From the NCBI GenBank assembly GCA_003331885.1, contig QOPZ01000003.1:1-61255 (forward strand): 61,255 bases of DNA, given 5' to 3'. The position numbers were made by a program, and so were the translations under genes. This DNA comes from Cryomorphaceae bacterium (lineage in GTDB: Bacteria; Bacteroidota; Bacteroidia; Flavobacteriales; Flavobacteriaceae). Under the pieces are notes generated by a model that saw nothing but the letters and a program-made list of their open reading frames with translations, did no database searches and had not been told where the DNA came from. Shown here one piece after another: positions 28,844 through 41,000 of this stretch. Position 1 is the stretch's first letter. Each line of letters begins with the position of its first letter.

Positions 28844-29834
28844 TTATTGCACTTCCCCAGGTAAAACCACTTCCAAATGCTGCAAGAACTACTATATCTC
28901 CTTTCTTAATAAGATTTGATTTATATGCTTCTGTTAATGCAATAGGAATAGAAGCTGCAGTTGTATTTCCATATTTCATAATATTATTAAAAACTTGTGA
29001 ATCGGAAAGATTTAATCTTTTTTGAATATATTGACTAATCCTTAGATTAGCTTGATGAGTTATAAGAAGAGATATATCTTCTTTTTTTAAATTTGAATGA
29101 TTTAATCCTTCAAAAATTACTTCTTCAAATCTTATTACTGCATTTTTAAAAACAAAATTTCCATTCATGTATGGAAAATAACTTGTATCATCTTTATTTG
29201 TTTCTGCTTTTATTTTATCGATCCAAAAACTTGTAGCTGGCTTAATCACTGCCAACTCTTCGGCAAACTTTCCCTCCGAATGTAAATGAGTTGATAAAAT
29301 TCCAGAGTTCGATGTAGTAGCTGATACAACTGCAGCTCCTGCTCCATCTCCAAATATTACAGACACTGATCTTCCTCTTGTTGATTTGTCTAATCCTCCA
29401 GAATGTATTTCGCTACCAACAACTAAAATATTCTTATACATTCCAGATTTTATATATTGATCGGCAATTGATAATCCATAAATAAAACCTGAACATTGAT
29501 TTCTAATATCTAAAGCTCCAACTTCTTTAATTTCCAAATTTCTTTGCAATAAAACACCTGATCCAGGAAAATAATAATCTGGGCTTAAAGTAGAAAAAAT
29601 AATAAAATCAATATCTTTTTTTTCTATTCCTGAATCAATAATTGCTCGTTCTGCAGCATATGTTCCCATTAGAGAAGTTGTCAATTTATCATCATTAACC
29701 CAACGTCTCTCCTTTATGCCTGTTCTTTCCGTAATCCATTCATCAGATGTATCCATAAGTTCTGATAAATCATTGTTTGTAACTGTGTTTTCGGGTACAT
29801 AAAACCCAAGGCCTTTAATAGTAGAATTATACAT
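28833..29834 (-). CDS. 3-oxoacyl-ACP synthase III family protein (FabH-like)
   Basis: A 333-aa condensing enzyme. The Cys-His-Asn triad is visible: ALDIRNQCSGFIYGL, LLITHQANLRISQYI and YGNTTAASIPIAL. The N-terminal TSDEWITERTGIKERRW is typical of KAS III, so initiation of fatty acid synthesis is possible. No fab or plsX gene adjoins, so it may be the second, non-housekeeping KAS III that many Bacteroidetes carry. It diverges from htpG. Confidence 0.88.
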   Translation of the reverse strand: MYNSTIKGLGFYVPENTVTNNDLSELMDTSDEWITERTGIKERRWVNDDKLTTSLMGTYAAERAIIDSGIEKKDIDFIIFSTLSPDYYFPGSGVLLQRNLEIKEVGALDIRNQCSGFIYGLSIADQYIKSGMYKNILVVGSEIHSGGLDKSTRGRSVSVIFGDGAGAAVVSATTSNSGILSTHLHSEGKFAEELAVIKPATSFWIDKIKAETNKDDTSYFPYMNGNFVFKNAVIRFEEVIFEGLNHSNLKKEDISLLITHQANLRISQYIQKRLNLSDSQVFNNIMKYGNTTAASIPIALTEAYKSNLIKKGDIVVLAAFGSGFTWGSAIIKW

Positions 29835-29864
29835 GTTGTTAGTTTTATTGCAATTTAATTAAAA

Positions 29865-29879
29865 ATGTCATTTTGTCAT
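29865..29879 (+). promoter_or_regulatory. htpG: Putative operator upstream of the htpG promoter
   Basis: ATGTCATTTTGTCAT holds two direct TGTCA half-sites three bases apart, ending five bases before the -33 box. The same 13-base core, with two differences, occurs upstream of hsp20. Position just upstream of -33 fits an activator better than a repressor, but that is inference. Confidence 0.5.
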
Positions 29880-29884
29880 CATAT

Positions 29885-29916
29885 TTTGTTTGGTACGTGA
29901 TTTGAAAATATATTTG
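29885..29916 (+). promoter_or_regulatory. htpG: htpG promoter, Bacteroidetes type
   Basis: TTTG at 29885-29888 is the -33 box and TATATTTG at 29909-29916 is a perfect -7 box, with a 20-base spacer. The start of transcription would fall near 29922, about ten bases before the htpG ATG. Confidence 0.7.
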
Positions 29917-29930
29917 CAAAAAAGAAAACC

Positions 29931-31808
29931 ATGAGTAAAGGAAAAATAAATGTTTCAGTTGAGAATATATTTCCACTGATAAAGAAATTTCTGTATAGTG
30001 ATCAAGAAATTTTCTTAAGAGAATTAATTTCTAATGCCACAGATGCAACTCTTAAGCTTAAACACATGTCAAATATTGGTGAGTATAAAGAGGATTATGG
30101 TGAGCCAATCATTGAGGTAAAAATTGATAAGAAAAAATCAAAACTTCATATAATTGATCAAGGAATTGGGATGACAGAGAGTGAAGTGAAAAAATATATA
30201 AATGAGGTTGCTTTCTCTGGAGCAGAAGAGTTTATTGAAAAATATAAAGATTCTGCTAAAGATAGTGGTATAATTGGTCATTTTGGATTAGGATTTTATT
30301 CAGCTTTTATGGTTTCAGATTCAGTTGAAATTATTTCAAAGTCTTATAAAAAAAGTTCACCTGCTATTCACTGGTCTTGTGATGGATCTCCTGAATTCAA
30401 TTTGGTTAAATCTGATAAAAAAAATAGAGGAACAGAAATAATTCTTAATATATCTAAAGATTCAAAAAGTTTTCTTGAAGACAATACTATTGGAGATCTT
30501 TTAAAAAAATATAACCGTTTTATGCCAATCCCAATTAAATTTGGAACAAAAGAAGTTTCAAAAAAAGAAGGAGAAGGTAAAAAAGAAAAAGAAATTAAAG
30601 AAACTGTAGATAATATCATAAATATTACAGAGCCTGCATGGACAAAAAACCCAAAAGATTTAAAGGAAGAAGATTATAAAACTTTTTACAAAGATTTATA
30701 TCCAATGAATTTTGAAGATCCACTTTTTAATATTCATTTAAATGTTGATTATCCTTTTAATCTAACTGGTATTTTATATTTTCCAAAAATTACTAATGAT
30801 ATAAATCTTCAAAAAGATAAAATACAATTATTCCAAAATCAAGTTTTTGTAACTGATAATGTTGAAGGCATTGTTCCTGAATTTTTAACCCTACTAAGAG
30901 GAGTTATAGATTCTCCTGATATCCCTTTAAATGTATCAAGAAGTTATCTACAAGTAGATTCAGCTGTGAAAAAAATTTCAAATTATATAACAAGAAAAGT
31001 AGCTGATAAATTAAATTCATTATTTAAAAAAGACCGAAAAAAGTTTGAAGATAAATGGAATGATATTAAAGTAATTATTGAATATGGTATGTTAAGTGAA
31101 GATAAGTTTTTTGAAAAATCAGATAACTTTACATTATATCCATCCACTGACAATAATTTCTTTACTTATGATGAGTTGATGAAAAAAATTAAAAAACATC
31201 ACACAGATAAAGAAGGAAAAACAATTATTTTATATACATCTAATATTGAAGAGCAAGATTCATATATAAAACAGGCCAATAAAAAAGGTTATACCGTTTT
31301 ATTACTTGATTCTCCAATAGTTAGTCATTTAATTCAAAAATTAGAAACAACAAAAGAAAAAATATCTTTTGCAAGAGTTGATTCAGATGCAATTGAAAAT
31401 CTAATTAAAAAGGATGAAGAAAATATATCAAAATTGAATGAAAAAGATGAAGAAAAATTAAAATTAGATATTGAAAAAGTTGTTCCAAAAGAAAAATATA
31501 CAATTCAATTACAAGCTATGGATAGCGAAGCTTCGCCATTTATTATTACTCAACCAGAATTTATGAGAAGAATGAAAGACATGCAAAACTCTGGAGGAAA
31601 TTCAATGTTTGGAAATATGCCTGAAATGTATAACCTTATTGTTAATACAAATAATAAGTTGATTTCTGATATACTTAATACAAAAACTAAAAGTAAAAAA
31701 GAAAGGCTTATAAAACAGTCTCTTGATCTTGCTAAATTATCTCAAAATCTTTTAAAGGGTGAAGATTTAACCAAATTCATTAAAAGAAGTTTTGATCTTA
31801 TTAAATAA
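29931..31808 (+). CDS. htpG: Molecular chaperone HtpG (Hsp90)
   Basis: ATP-driven Hsp90 chaperone. The GHKL ATPase domain shows FLRELISNATDATLKLKH (magnesium-binding Asn), IIDQGIGMT and GIIGHFGLGFYSAFMVSD (lid and glycine-rich loop). The middle domain has NVSRSYLQ, with the conserved catalytic-loop Arg. The 625-aa length is normal and there is no C-terminal MEEVD, as expected for bacteria. It is preceded by a good promoter and a motif shared with hsp20, and followed 14 bases later by a lipoprotein gene. Confidence 0.97.
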   Translation: MSKGKINVSVENIFPLIKKFLYSDQEIFLRELISNATDATLKLKHMSNIGEYKEDYGEPIIEVKIDKKKSKLHIIDQGIGMTESEVKKYINEVAFSGAEEFIEKYKDSAKDSGIIGHFGLGFYSAFMVSDSVEIISKSYKKSSPAIHWSCDGSPEFNLVKSDKKNRGTEIILNISKDSKSFLEDNTIGDLLKKYNRFMPIPIKFGTKEVSKKEGEGKKEKEIKETVDNIINITEPAWTKNPKDLKEEDYKTFYKDLYPMNFEDPLFNIHLNVDYPFNLTGILYFPKITNDINLQKDKIQLFQNQVFVTDNVEGIVPEFLTLLRGVIDSPDIPLNVSRSYLQVDSAVKKISNYITRKVADKLNSLFKKDRKKFEDKWNDIKVIIEYGMLSEDKFFEKSDNFTLYPSTDNNFFTYDELMKKIKKHHTDKEGKTIILYTSNIEEQDSYIKQANKKGYTVLLLDSPIVSHLIQKLETTKEKISFARVDSDAIENLIKKDEENISKLNEKDEEKLKLDIEKVVPKEKYTIQLQAMDSEASPFIITQPEFMRRMKDMQNSGGNSMFGNMPEMYNLIVNTNNKLISDILNTKTKSKKERLIKQSLDLAKLSQNLLKGEDLTKFIKRSFDLIK

Positions 31809-31822
31809 GTTAATTTTGTAAG

Positions 31823-32497
31823 ATGAAATTATATTATATTCTTTTTTTATTATTTATAATTGGATGTGTAGATGAATCACAAAAATCAACTATAAATCTT
31901 GATGTTAAAGGTCTTAAAAAAGGGACATTAGTTTTGAAAAAATTAAGTGACTCATCATTCGTAAAGTTAGATTCATTCATTGTTAATTCGGGTGATAAAA
32001 TTAATTTTAGTGTATTATTGGATCAGCCTGAAATGTTATTCATTGATTTAAAACTAAATGAAGGTTCGGATATAAAAACATTGAATTTTTTTGCTGAAAA
32101 ATCTAAAATGGATATAGTAACTAATCTGGAAAACTTTGGTTATGAACTTGTTGTAAAAGGATCTAAAAATGATTCTATATATAGAAATTATATTTCATTA
32201 AATAAAAAATTTAATGACCAGAAATTAGATTTATTTAAAAGATCTTTTGAAAAATCTAAATCAAATGATTTAGATAGTTTGAAAATTATTGAGGACTTAG
32301 TCGTAAATATCAATAAACGACAATTTCTCCATAATGCAAATTTTGCAGTTAGGAATTCTGAATTTGAATTATCACCTTACATAGCTCTAACAGATTTATA
32401 TGAATCTAAAAAAATATTAGATACAGTATATAAATCTCTGAGTGCAAGAATTAAAAATTCTAAATACGCTAAACAATTAAAATCAATTATTGATTAG
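31823..32497 (+). CDS. DUF4369-type lipoprotein
   Basis: A 224-aa predicted lipoprotein: the hydrophobic start ends LLFIIGC (lipobox, Cys15). The following beta-rich part (KGTLVLKKLSDSSFVKLDS, then KGSKNDSIYRNYISL) resembles DUF4369, which in Bacteroidetes is usually fused to a thioredoxin/TlpA domain. Here that catalytic domain is absent and no CxxC is seen, so it cannot be a thiol oxidoreductase by itself. It lies 14 bases after htpG and may be co-transcribed. Its end overlaps queD by four bases. Confidence 0.75.
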   Translation: MKLYYILFLLFIIGCVDESQKSTINLDVKGLKKGTLVLKKLSDSSFVKLDSFIVNSGDKINFSVLLDQPEMLFIDLKLNEGSDIKTLNFFAEKSKMDIVTNLENFGYELVVKGSKNDSIYRNYISLNKKFNDQKLDLFKRSFEKSKSNDLDSLKIIEDLVVNINKRQFLHNANFAVRNSEFELSPYIALTDLYESKKILDTVYKSLSARIKNSKYAKQLKSIID

Positions 32498-32901
32498 CCT
32501 GAATATTCAATAAAGTTTCTAGGAGTTTCATATAGTACTATAGAAAGATCACAATCCATTTGAATTGCTTTATTAAGTCTATCCCATATGAAGATAGCTA
32601 AATTTTCAGTAGAGGGTATTAAGTTTTTAAAGTATGGAATATCAAGGTTTAAATTCTTATGATCAAGTACATCCTCAACTTCTTCTTTAATAATTTTTTT
32701 AAGTACCGATAGGTCCATGACCATACCTGTTTCAATATCTATATCGCCAGTTACTTTTACAACAAGTTCGTAATTATGTCCATGATAATTTTCATATGAA
32801 CATTTACCAAATACTTTTAAGTTTTTTTCTTTAGTCCAATTTTGATTAGCTAACTTATGAGCTGAATTGAAGTGAGCTTTTCTACAAACTGTTATTTTCA
32901 T
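32494..32901 (-). CDS. queD: 6-pyruvoyltetrahydropterin synthase/QueD family protein
   Basis: Makes 6-carboxytetrahydropterin for queuosine, or a related pterin. Zinc-binding histidines sit in FNSAHKL and in NYHGHNYELVV; the catalytic Cys is in FGKCSYENYHGH, and EDVLDHKNLNLD and PSTENLAIFIWDRL follow. The start at 32901 (MKITVCRKAHF, 135 aa) is preferred over an ATG three codons upstream because the family begins at that motif. Either way it overlaps the end of idi by 20-29 bases. It is the last gene of the rpoC-DUF3467-idi-queD run. Confidence 0.9.
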   Translation of the reverse strand: MKITVCRKAHFNSAHKLANQNWTKEKNLKVFGKCSYENYHGHNYELVVKVTGDIDIETGMVMDLSVLKKIIKEEVEDVLDHKNLNLDIPYFKNLIPSTENLAIFIWDRLNKAIQMDCDLSIVLYETPRNFIEYSG

Positions 32902-33415
32902 AATCTTCAAAATATTTAAAATAATTATTAATCATGATTTGCAACCAGACTGTAAAGTTACCTGGATTTTTTTCAATCTGAGCCTTTAAATCTGAAATTT
33001 TAATCCATTTATAATCTATTGCTTCATCAGGGTTTAAAATTGGTTTATTGTTACTAATCCCAAACAGAACATGATCATACTCATATTCAGAAAGCCCATT
33101 ATCAAATTCAGCTTGATATATAAATGAAAATACTTCATTTAAATTTGCCTTAATACCCATTTCTTCAACAAGTCTTTTTTTTGCGGACTCAACTAAGCTT
33201 AAATTTTCTAGAGGATGACTACAACAAGTATTTGTCCATAAATTACCAGAATGATATTTATTTGGTGCTCTCTTTTGTAATAAAATTTCAAAAGAGTCAT
33301 TGAATATAAAAATTGAAAAAGCTCTATGTAATAAATTTTTCTTGTGAGCTAAAATTTTTTCTTCTAAACCTATTTGATTATTATTTTCATCAACTAAAAT
33401 AACATAGTCATTCAT
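32882..33415 (-). CDS. idi: Isopentenyl-diphosphate delta-isomerase, type 1
   Basis: Interconverts IPP and DMAPP for isoprenoid synthesis. It is a 177-aa Nudix protein with the type 1 features: LLQKRAPNKYHSGNLWTNTC, the catalytic Cys65 in CCSHP, the Nudix-box-like NLSLVESAKKRLVEEMGI, and EYEYDHVLFG with the catalytic Glu. It lies ten bases after the DUF3467 gene and overlaps queD. Confidence 0.95.
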   Translation of the reverse strand: MNDYVILVDENNNQIGLEEKILAHKKNLLHRAFSIFIFNDSFEILLQKRAPNKYHSGNLWTNTCCSHPLENLSLVESAKKRLVEEMGIKANLNEVFSFIYQAEFDNGLSEYEYDHVLFGISNNKPILNPDEAIDYKWIKISDLKAQIEKNPGNFTVWLQIMINNYFKYFEDYENNSL

Positions 33416-33425
33416 TTATAAACAA

Positions 33426-33737
33426 TTATGCTTCTCCTTTTGCCCCAAAACTAATTGGAAACACCTCTTTTTTAAAATTCTTAATTTCTCCAAAAGAAGA
33501 TTCAAATTTATTTAAATTTTCATCAAGAGCTTTAATGAATTTTTTTACGTGTTCAGGGGTTAAAATTATTCTAGATCTAACTTTAGCCTTAGTTGTACCA
33601 GGCATGACGTTGATAAAATCTAAAACAAACTCAGTTGGAGAATGATTAACAATAACAAGATTAGAATAAGAACCTTGAGCTATACTTTCATCAAGCTCAA
33701 TATTGATATTTTTGTTTGAAGGATTATTCTTCTTCAT
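33426..33737 (-). CDS. DUF3467 protein
   Basis: A 103-aa protein with the DUF3467 pattern: [22 protein letters not shown], then [24 protein letters not shown]. The family is found in many bacteria with unknown function and typically follows rpoC in Bacteroidetes. Its start overlaps the end of rpoC by 14 bases, so translation should be coupled to that of the polymerase subunit. Confidence 0.92.
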   Translation of the reverse strand: MKKNNPSNKNINIELDESIAQGSYSNLVIVNHSPTEFVLDFINVMPGTTKAKVRSRIILTPEHVKKFIKALDENLNKFESSFGEIKNFKKEVFPISFGAKGEA

Positions 33738-36700
33738 TGAATCGAATTCTTTTGCTTTCTAATAGATCTTCGTATTCATCAACATAACCTACAATTATAT
33801 CATCATATTCGCGATTTCCAGTTCCTGCAGGAATCTTGTGTCCAACAATTACGTTTTCTTTAAGACCCTCAAGATTATCTACTCTACCATTAACAGCAGC
33901 TTCATTCAGTACTTTAGTTGTTTCTTGGAATGATGCAGCTGAAATAAATGATTTCGTTTGTAGAGAGGCTCTAGTTATTCCCTGTAAAATTGGAAAACCT
34001 GTAGCATTTATTGCATCACGAGCTACAACAAGTTCTTTATCTTCTCTTTTCAATAGTGAGTTCTCATCTCTTAATTCTCTAGCAGTAATAATTTGTCCCA
34101 CTTTTAAATTTTCAGAATTACCAACAGATTCAATAACCTTTTTGCCAAATAAATTATCATTTTCAGTTATAAACTCGTTCTTATGAATAATTTGACCTTC
34201 TAAAAATATTGAATCTCCTGAATCTTGAATTTTAACTTTTTGCATCATTTGTCTAACTAAGACTTCAAAGTGCTTGTCATTAATTTTTACACCTTGCAAT
34301 CTATAAACTTCTTGAACTTCGTTAACAAGATACTGCTGAACAGCAGAAGGACCTTTTATATTAAGTATATCATTTGGAGTAATTGAACCATCGGAAAGAG
34401 GCATACCAGCTTTTACAAAATCATTTTCTTGTACAAGAATTTGATTAGATAATTTAACAAGATATTTCTTAATCTCACCTGTTTTAGATTCTACAATAAT
34501 TTCTCTATTTCCACGTTTAATTTTACCGAATGAAATGACTCCATCAATTTCACTAACGACAGCTGGATTTGATGGATTTCTAGCTTCAAAAAGTTCAGTA
34601 ACTCTTGGAAGACCACCTGTAATATCTCCAGATTTTGCAGATTTTCTTGGTATTTTCACTAAAATTTTACCATTTTCAACTTTTTCTGCATCATCAACCA
34701 TTATATGTGCTCCTACAGGTAAATTATAGGTTCTAATATTCTTTCCTTTATTATCATTAATTAATAGTGTTGGGATCAACTTTTTATTTCTACTCTCTGA
34801 AATAACTTTTTCTTTAAAACCTGTTTGCTCATCTATTTCAACCTGATAAGTAATACCTTGTTCTATATTTTCATATTGTACATTACCTCCAAATTCAGAA
34901 ATTATCACTCCATTATATGGATCCCAAGAACAAACTACATCATCTTTTTTAATTTTTTTACCATTTTTAACTAAGATTGATGAACCGTAAGGAATAATAT
35001 TTGAACTCAATACTACTCCAGATTTTTCATCAAGAACTTTAATTTCACAAGTTCTAGATATTACCAAATCAATAGCTTTACCGTCATTATCTTTAGTTTT
35101 AACAACCTTTAAGTCATCAATTTCAGTAACTCCATCAAATTTTGATATCAACTGATTTTCTTCAGAAATATTTCCTGCAATACCACCAACATGGAATGTT
35201 CTTAATGTAAGCTGAGTACCTGGTTCTCCAATTGATTGTGCTGCAACAACTCCTACAGCTTCTCCAATTTGAACCATTTTTCCAGTAGCGAGATTTCTTC
35301 CATAACACTTTACACATAAACCTCTTTTAGCTTCACATGTAAGTGGAGATCTAACATCAATTGAATCAATTGGTAATTTTTCAATCATTTCAACATCCAT
35401 TTCAGTTATTTCTTGACCAGCGTTAATAAAGATCTCATTTGTTAATGGATTGTATACTTCATGTAATGACACTCTACCTAAAACTCTTTCACCAAGCGTT
35501 TCAACAACTTCTTCATTCTTTTTTAGAGCTTTCACAGAAACACCCCTTAAAGTATTGCAATCTTCAATGTTAATTATAACATCTTGTGCAACATCAACTA
35601 ATCTTCTTGTTAAATATCCAGCATCAGCAGTTTTTAAAGCAGTATCGGCTAAACCTTTCCTTGCTCCGTGAGTTGAAATAAAGTATTCTAAAATTGATAA
35701 ACCTTCTTTAAAATTAGATAGAATAGGATTTTCAATAATTTCCCCACCACCTGCACTAGCTTTTTTAGGTTTAGCCATTAAACCTCTCATACCAGTTAAC
35801 TGTCTAATTTGTTCTTTTGATCCTCTTGCACCTGAATCTAACATCATGTAAACTGAATTGAAACCTTGTTGGTCTTCTCTAATCCTTTTCATTGCTAATT
35901 CTGTCAAGGAAGCGTTTGAAGATGTCCAAACATCAATAACTTGATTATATCTCTCATTATTGGTAATTAAACCCATATTATAATTTGAAATTATAGAATC
36001 AACTTCTTTGTTTGCAGAATCAATCATTGTATGTTTTTCATTTGGAATGATTATATCTCCCAAACTAAAAGATAAGCCTCCTTTAAATGCAAAAGTGAAT
36101 CCCATTTCTTTAATTTTATCAAGAAAATCTGCAGTTTCAGGTACACTTGTTAGTTTAAGAATTCTACCAATAATATCTCTTAAGGATTTCTTTGTAAGTA
36201 CTTCATTGATGTAACCAGCTTTTTCAGGAACAACTTCATTAAATAAAACTCTTCCAACTGTTGTCTCAATGAGTTTCATTTCTAATTCATCATTATCGTT
36301 TAAATCATTTGCTCTAACCTTGATTGATGCATTTAAATCAGCTTTATTCTCATTAAAGGCAATTTTAACCTCTTCAAAAGAATAAAAAACTAATCCTTCA
36401 CCTTTAACGATCATTTCTTTAGTAGACTTTTTTTCTTTTGTCATATAATATAATCCAAGAACCATATCTTGCGATGGAACAGTTATTGGAGATCCATTAG
36501 CAGGATTTAAAATATTATGGGATGCTAACATCAATAATTGTGACTCTAATATAGCCTCTGGTCCAAGTGGAAGATGAACTGCCATTTGATCACCGTCAAA
36601 GTCAGCGTTAAATGCAGTACAAACTAAAGGATGTACTTGAATTGCTTTACCCTCAATTAATATTGGTTGAAATGCTTGAATACCCAACCTGTGCAAGGTT

Positions 36701-38019
36701 GGAGCTCTATTTAATAAGACAGGGTGACCTTTAAGAACATTTTCTAAAATATCCCAAACTAAAGGTTCTCTCATATCAATAATTTTTTTTGCAGACTTAA
36801 CAGTCTTTACAATTCCTCTTTCAATTAATTTTTTTACAATAAAAGGCTTATAAAGTTCAGCTGCCATATCTTTAGGCAAACCACATTCATAAAGTTTTAA
36901 AGTTGGACCACCTACAATTACGGATCTAGCAGAGTAATCAACTCTTTTACCAAGAAGGTTTTGTCTAAATCTACCTTGTTTACCCTTTAAAGAATCTGAA
37001 AGTGATTTTAAAGGCCTATTTGCCTCAGTCTTTACAGCAGAAGATTTTCTAGTGTTATCGAATAAAGAGTCTACAGATTCTTGTAACATTCTTTTTTCAT
37101 TTCTTAATATGACCTCAGGAGCTTTAATTTCAACTAATCTTTTAAGTCTGTTATTTCTAATTATAACTCTTCTGTATAGATCATTAAGATCTGAAGTTGC
37201 AAACCTACCTCCATCAAGGGGAACAAGTGGTCTTAGTTCTGGTGGAATGACTGGAATAGCCTTCAAAATCATCCATTCTGGCTTATTCTCTTTTGTAAGA
37301 TTTGCTTCTCTTAAGGACTCAACAACTTGTAACCTTTTAAGAGCTTCTGTTTTTCTTTGTTTTGAAGTTTCATTATTTGCCTTGTGTCTCAGTTCATAAG
37401 AAAGCTCATCTAAATCAATTCTTGATAAAAGCTCTATCAAACATTCAGCACCCATTTTAGCAATAAATTTTTGAGGGTCATTATCATCTAAAAATTGATT
37501 TTCTGGTGGTAACTTTTCTAAAATATTTAAATATTCTTCCTCAGTTAAAAAATCCATTTTATTTAATGGATTACCCTCTTGATCTAAAGCTGCACCAGGC
37601 TGAACAACAACATATCTTTCATAATAAATTATCATATCCAACTTTTTCGTTGGAAGACCAAGCAGATAACCTATTTTGTTAGGCAATGATCTAAAATACC
37701 ATATATGGGCAACTGGAACTACGAGATTAATATGTCCCACTCTATCTCTTCTAACTTTTTTTTCAGTTACTTCAACACCACATCTATCACAAACAATTCC
37801 CTTATATCTTATTCTTTTATATTTTCCACAGGCACATTCATAATCTTTGACAGGACCAAAAATTCTTTCACAAAATAAGCCATCTCTTTCAGGCTTATGA
37901 GTTCTATAATTAATAGTTTCAGGCTTAAGAACTTCACCTCTTGATGAGGCTAATATAGTTTCAGGGGAAGCTAATCCTATTGAAATTTTATTAAATTTTT
38001 TTGTTTTATTTAATTCCAT
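33724..38019 (-). CDS. rpoC: DNA-directed RNA polymerase subunit beta'
   Basis: The 1431-aa catalytic subunit. The N-terminal zinc ribbon is [20 protein letters not shown], and the active-site loop is [15 protein letters not shown], whose three Asp bind the catalytic magnesium. [20 protein letters not shown] belongs to the bridge-helix region, and a second zinc site runs from [11 protein letters not shown]. The length agrees with the Bacteroidetes form. It is 13 bases after rpoB. Confidence 0.98.
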   Translation of the reverse strand: MELNKTKKFNKISIGLASPETILASSRGEVLKPETINYRTHKPERDGLFCERIFGPVKDYECACGKYKRIRYKGIVCDRCGVEVTEKKVRRDRVGHINLVVPVAHIWYFRSLPNKIGYLLGLPTKKLDMIIYYERYVVVQPGAALDQEGNPLNKMDFLTEEEYLNILEKLPPENQFLDDNDPQKFIAKMGAECLIELLSRIDLDELSYELRHKANNETSKQRKTEALKRLQVVESLREANLTKENKPEWMILKAIPVIPPELRPLVPLDGGRFATSDLNDLYRRVIIRNNRLKRLVEIKAPEVILRNEKRMLQESVDSLFDNTRKSSAVKTEANRPLKSLSDSLKGKQGRFRQNLLGKRVDYSARSVIVGGPTLKLYECGLPKDMAAELYKPFIVKKLIERGIVKTVKSAKKIIDMREPLVWDILENVLKGHPVLLNRAPTLHRLGIQAFQPILIEGKAIQVHPLVCTAFNADFDGDQMAVHLPLGPEAILESQLLMLASHNILNPANGSPITVPSQDMVLGLYYMTKEKKSTKEMIVKGEGLVFYSFEEVKIAFNENKADLNASIKVRANDLNDNDELEMKLIETTVGRVLFNEVVPEKAGYINEVLTKKSLRDIIGRILKLTSVPETADFLDKIKEMGFTFAFKGGLSFSLGDIIIPNEKHTMIDSANKEVDSIISNYNMGLITNNERYNQVIDVWTSSNASLTELAMKRIREDQQGFNSVYMMLDSGARGSKEQIRQLTGMRGLMAKPKKASAGGGEIIENPILSNFKEGLSILEYFISTHGARKGLADTALKTADAGYLTRRLVDVAQDVIINIEDCNTLRGVSVKALKKNEEVVETLGERVLGRVSLHEVYNPLTNEIFINAGQEITEMDVEMIEKLPIDSIDVRSPLTCEAKRGLCVKCYGRNLATGKMVQIGEAVGVVAAQSIGEPGTQLTLRTFHVGGIAGNISEENQLISKFDGVTEIDDLKVVKTKDNDGKAIDLVISRTCEIKVLDEKSGVVLSSNIIPYGSSILVKNGKKIKKDDVVCSWDPYNGVIISEFGGNVQYENIEQGITYQVEIDEQTGFKEKVISESRNKKLIPTLLINDNKGKNIRTYNLPVGAHIMVDDAEKVENGKILVKIPRKSAKSGDITGGLPRVTELFEARNPSNPAVVSEIDGVISFGKIKRGNREIIVESKTGEIKKYLVKLSNQILVQENDFVKAGMPLSDGSITPNDILNIKGPSAVQQYLVNEVQEVYRLQGVKINDKHFEVLVRQMMQKVKIQDSGDSIFLEGQIIHKNEFITENDNLFGKKVIESVGNSENLKVGQIITARELRDENSLLKREDKELVVARDAINATGFPILQGITRASLQTKSFISAASFQETTKVLNEAAVNGRVDNLEGLKENVIVGHKIPAGTGNREYDDIIVGYVDEYEDLLESKRIRFNEEE

Positions 38020-38032
38020 ATGTGATATATAT

Positions 38033-41000
38033 TTATTCTTCTAATCTTATATCTAAGCCTAAACCTTTAAGTTCATGCATTAATACATTAAATGACTCGG
38101 GTAAACCTGAATCAGGCATTCTTTCTCCTTTAACAATAGCCTCATAGGCTTTAGCACGTCCTATTACATCATCAGATTTGATTGTTAAAATTTCTTGTAG
38201 AGTACTAGATGCACCATAAGCCTCTAGTGCCCAAACTTCCATTTCTCCAAATCTCTGGCCACCAAATTGAGCTTTACCTCCCAATGGTTGTTGTGTTATT
38301 AAAGAGTATGGTCCAATCGATCTTGAATGCATTTTATCTTCAACCATATGCCCAAGCTTAAGCATATAGATGACTCCAACAGTAGCAGGTTGATCAAATT
38401 TTTCACCTGTTCCACCGTCATATAAATAAGTATTACCATACCTAGGAACACCTGCTTCATCAGTTAAAGAGTTTATTTCATCAATTGTAGCTCCATCAAA
38501 AATTGGAGTGGAGAATTTTTTTCCTAGATTTAAACCAGCCCAACCTAAAACAGTTTCATAAATTTGGCCAATGTTCATTCTTGACGGAACACCAAGTGGA
38601 TTCAATACGATATCTACTGGAGTTCCATCTTCTAGGAATGGCATATCTTCTTGCCTTACAATTCTAGCAACGATACCCTTGTTACCATGTCTACCAGCCA
38701 TTTTATCTCCAACTTTTAACTTTCTTTTTTTAGCAACATATACCTTTGCTAACTTCATTATACCTGGTGGTAACTCATCACCAACAGAAATAGTAAACTT
38801 TTCTCTTCTCAACATTCCTTGTAGGTCGTTCTCCTTTATTTTATAATTATGAAGAAGAGTTGATACTAGATTATTTACTTTCTTGTCAACGCTCCAAATG
38901 GAATCCATTAAGTGTGTATAATCATCAATTTGATTCAAAAGTTTTAAAGAATACTTTTTTCCTTTTGGAATTAATTCTTCGCCAAGATCATTAAAAATAC
39001 CTTGACAAGTTTTTCCGTTAATAATTGAATAGAGTTTTTCAATCATCTTACTTTTTAAATCTTGAAATAAAGTGTCGTAATCGCTTTCAAGTTTTTTAAG
39101 TTGATCTTTATCTTCAGCTCTTTTTCTCTTATCTTTTATAGTTCTTGTAAATAATTTTTTATCGATAACGATACCATTCAAAGATGGAGGAGCTTTCAAA
39201 GATGCATCTTTAACATCACCTGCCTTGTCTCCAAAAATAGCACGTAGTAACTTTTCTTCAGGCGTAGGATCAGATTCACCCTTTGGAGTTATTTTTCCAA
39301 TAAGGATATCTCCAGATTTAACTTCAGCCCCAATTCTAATCATTCCATTTTCATCAAGCTCACTAGTAGCTTCTTCACTAATATTAGGAATATCACTTGT
39401 TAATTCTTCCATACCTAGTTTAGTATCTCTGACATCTAAAGAATATTCATCAATATGCACTGATGTAAAATAATCATCTCTAACAACTTTTTCAGAAATA
39501 ACTATGGCATCCTCAAAATTATACCCTTTCCAAGGCATAAATGCAACCTTAAGATTCCTTCCTAATGCTAACTCACCAGCTTTTGTGGCATAACCTTCAC
39601 ACAGTACTTGTCCTTTAGAAACTTTATCTCCTTTCTTTACGATAGGAGTTAAATTTATACAGGTACCTTGATTTGTCTTTCTAAACTTAATTAAAGAGTA
39701 AGTTTTTTCATCAGATTCAAAACTTGTTAGCTTTTGATCTTTAGTCATATCATACATGATTGTGATTTTTTGTGAATCAACATATGTTACTTTTCCGTCC
39801 ATATCAGCATTCAAAAGAACTCTAGAATCTGAGGCAACTTGTTTTTCCAAACCAGTACCAACAATCGGTGACTCAGGTCTCATTAAGGGAACAGATTGTC
39901 GCATCATGTTAGATCCCATCAAAGCTCTGTTTGCATCATCGTGCTCCAAAAATGGAATTAAAGAGGCAGAAATCGATGCAATTTGATTTGGAGCAACATC
40001 GACATAATTTACATCATTAGGTTCAACAACAGGATAATCTGCTTCAAGTCGTGCAATAACCTTTTTATCTAAAATCTTACCGTCTTTATCTCTGTTAATG
40101 TTTGCTTGAGTTATATATTTTCCCTCCTCTTCTTCTGCTGATAAATACTTGATATTTTTGAGGTCAATTTTACCTTTTTCAACTTCTCTGTAAGGAGTTT
40201 CAATAAAACCTAAGTTATTGACTTTAGCAAATACACTTAATGATGAAATTAATCCAATATTTGGACCTTCAGGTGTTTCAATTGGGCATAATCTACCATA
40301 ATGTGTATAATGAACATCTCTAACTTCAAATCCAGCTCTTTCTCTTGATAAACCTCCTGGCCCTAATGCTGAAAGCCTTCTTTTATGAGTTAGTTCAGCT
40401 AATGGGTTTGTTTGATCCATAAATTGAGATAACTGGTTAGTTCCAAAGAATGTATTAATTACTGACGATAAAGTTTTAGCATTTATTAAGTCAATTGGTG
40501 TAAATACTTCGTTATCTCTAACATTCATTCTCTCTCTAATAGTTCTAGCCATTCTTGAAAGGCCAACCCCAAATTGACCTGAGAGTTGTTCCCCAACTGT
40601 TCGGACTCTTCTATTAGATAAGTGATCTATATCATCAATTTCAGATTTTGAATTTATTAATTCAATAAGAAATTTTATTATTGTAATTATATCTTGTTTC
40701 GTTAGAACTAGGTTCTCCATATCAATATCAAGACCTAATTTTTTATTCATTCTATATCTACCAACTTCACCCAGATTATATCTTTGTTCAGAGAAAAATA
40801 ACTTATCAATTATTCCTCTGGCAGTTTCTTCATCTGGCGGTTCAGCATTTCTCAGTTGACGATATACATGTTCTATAGCTTCTTTTTCTGAATTAGTAGG
40901 GTCTTTTTGTAAAGTATTATGAATTATAGCGTACTCAGACTTATCATCAAATTCTTTATTAATTAATACAGATTTAGTATTTGATTCTAAAATTAATTCA

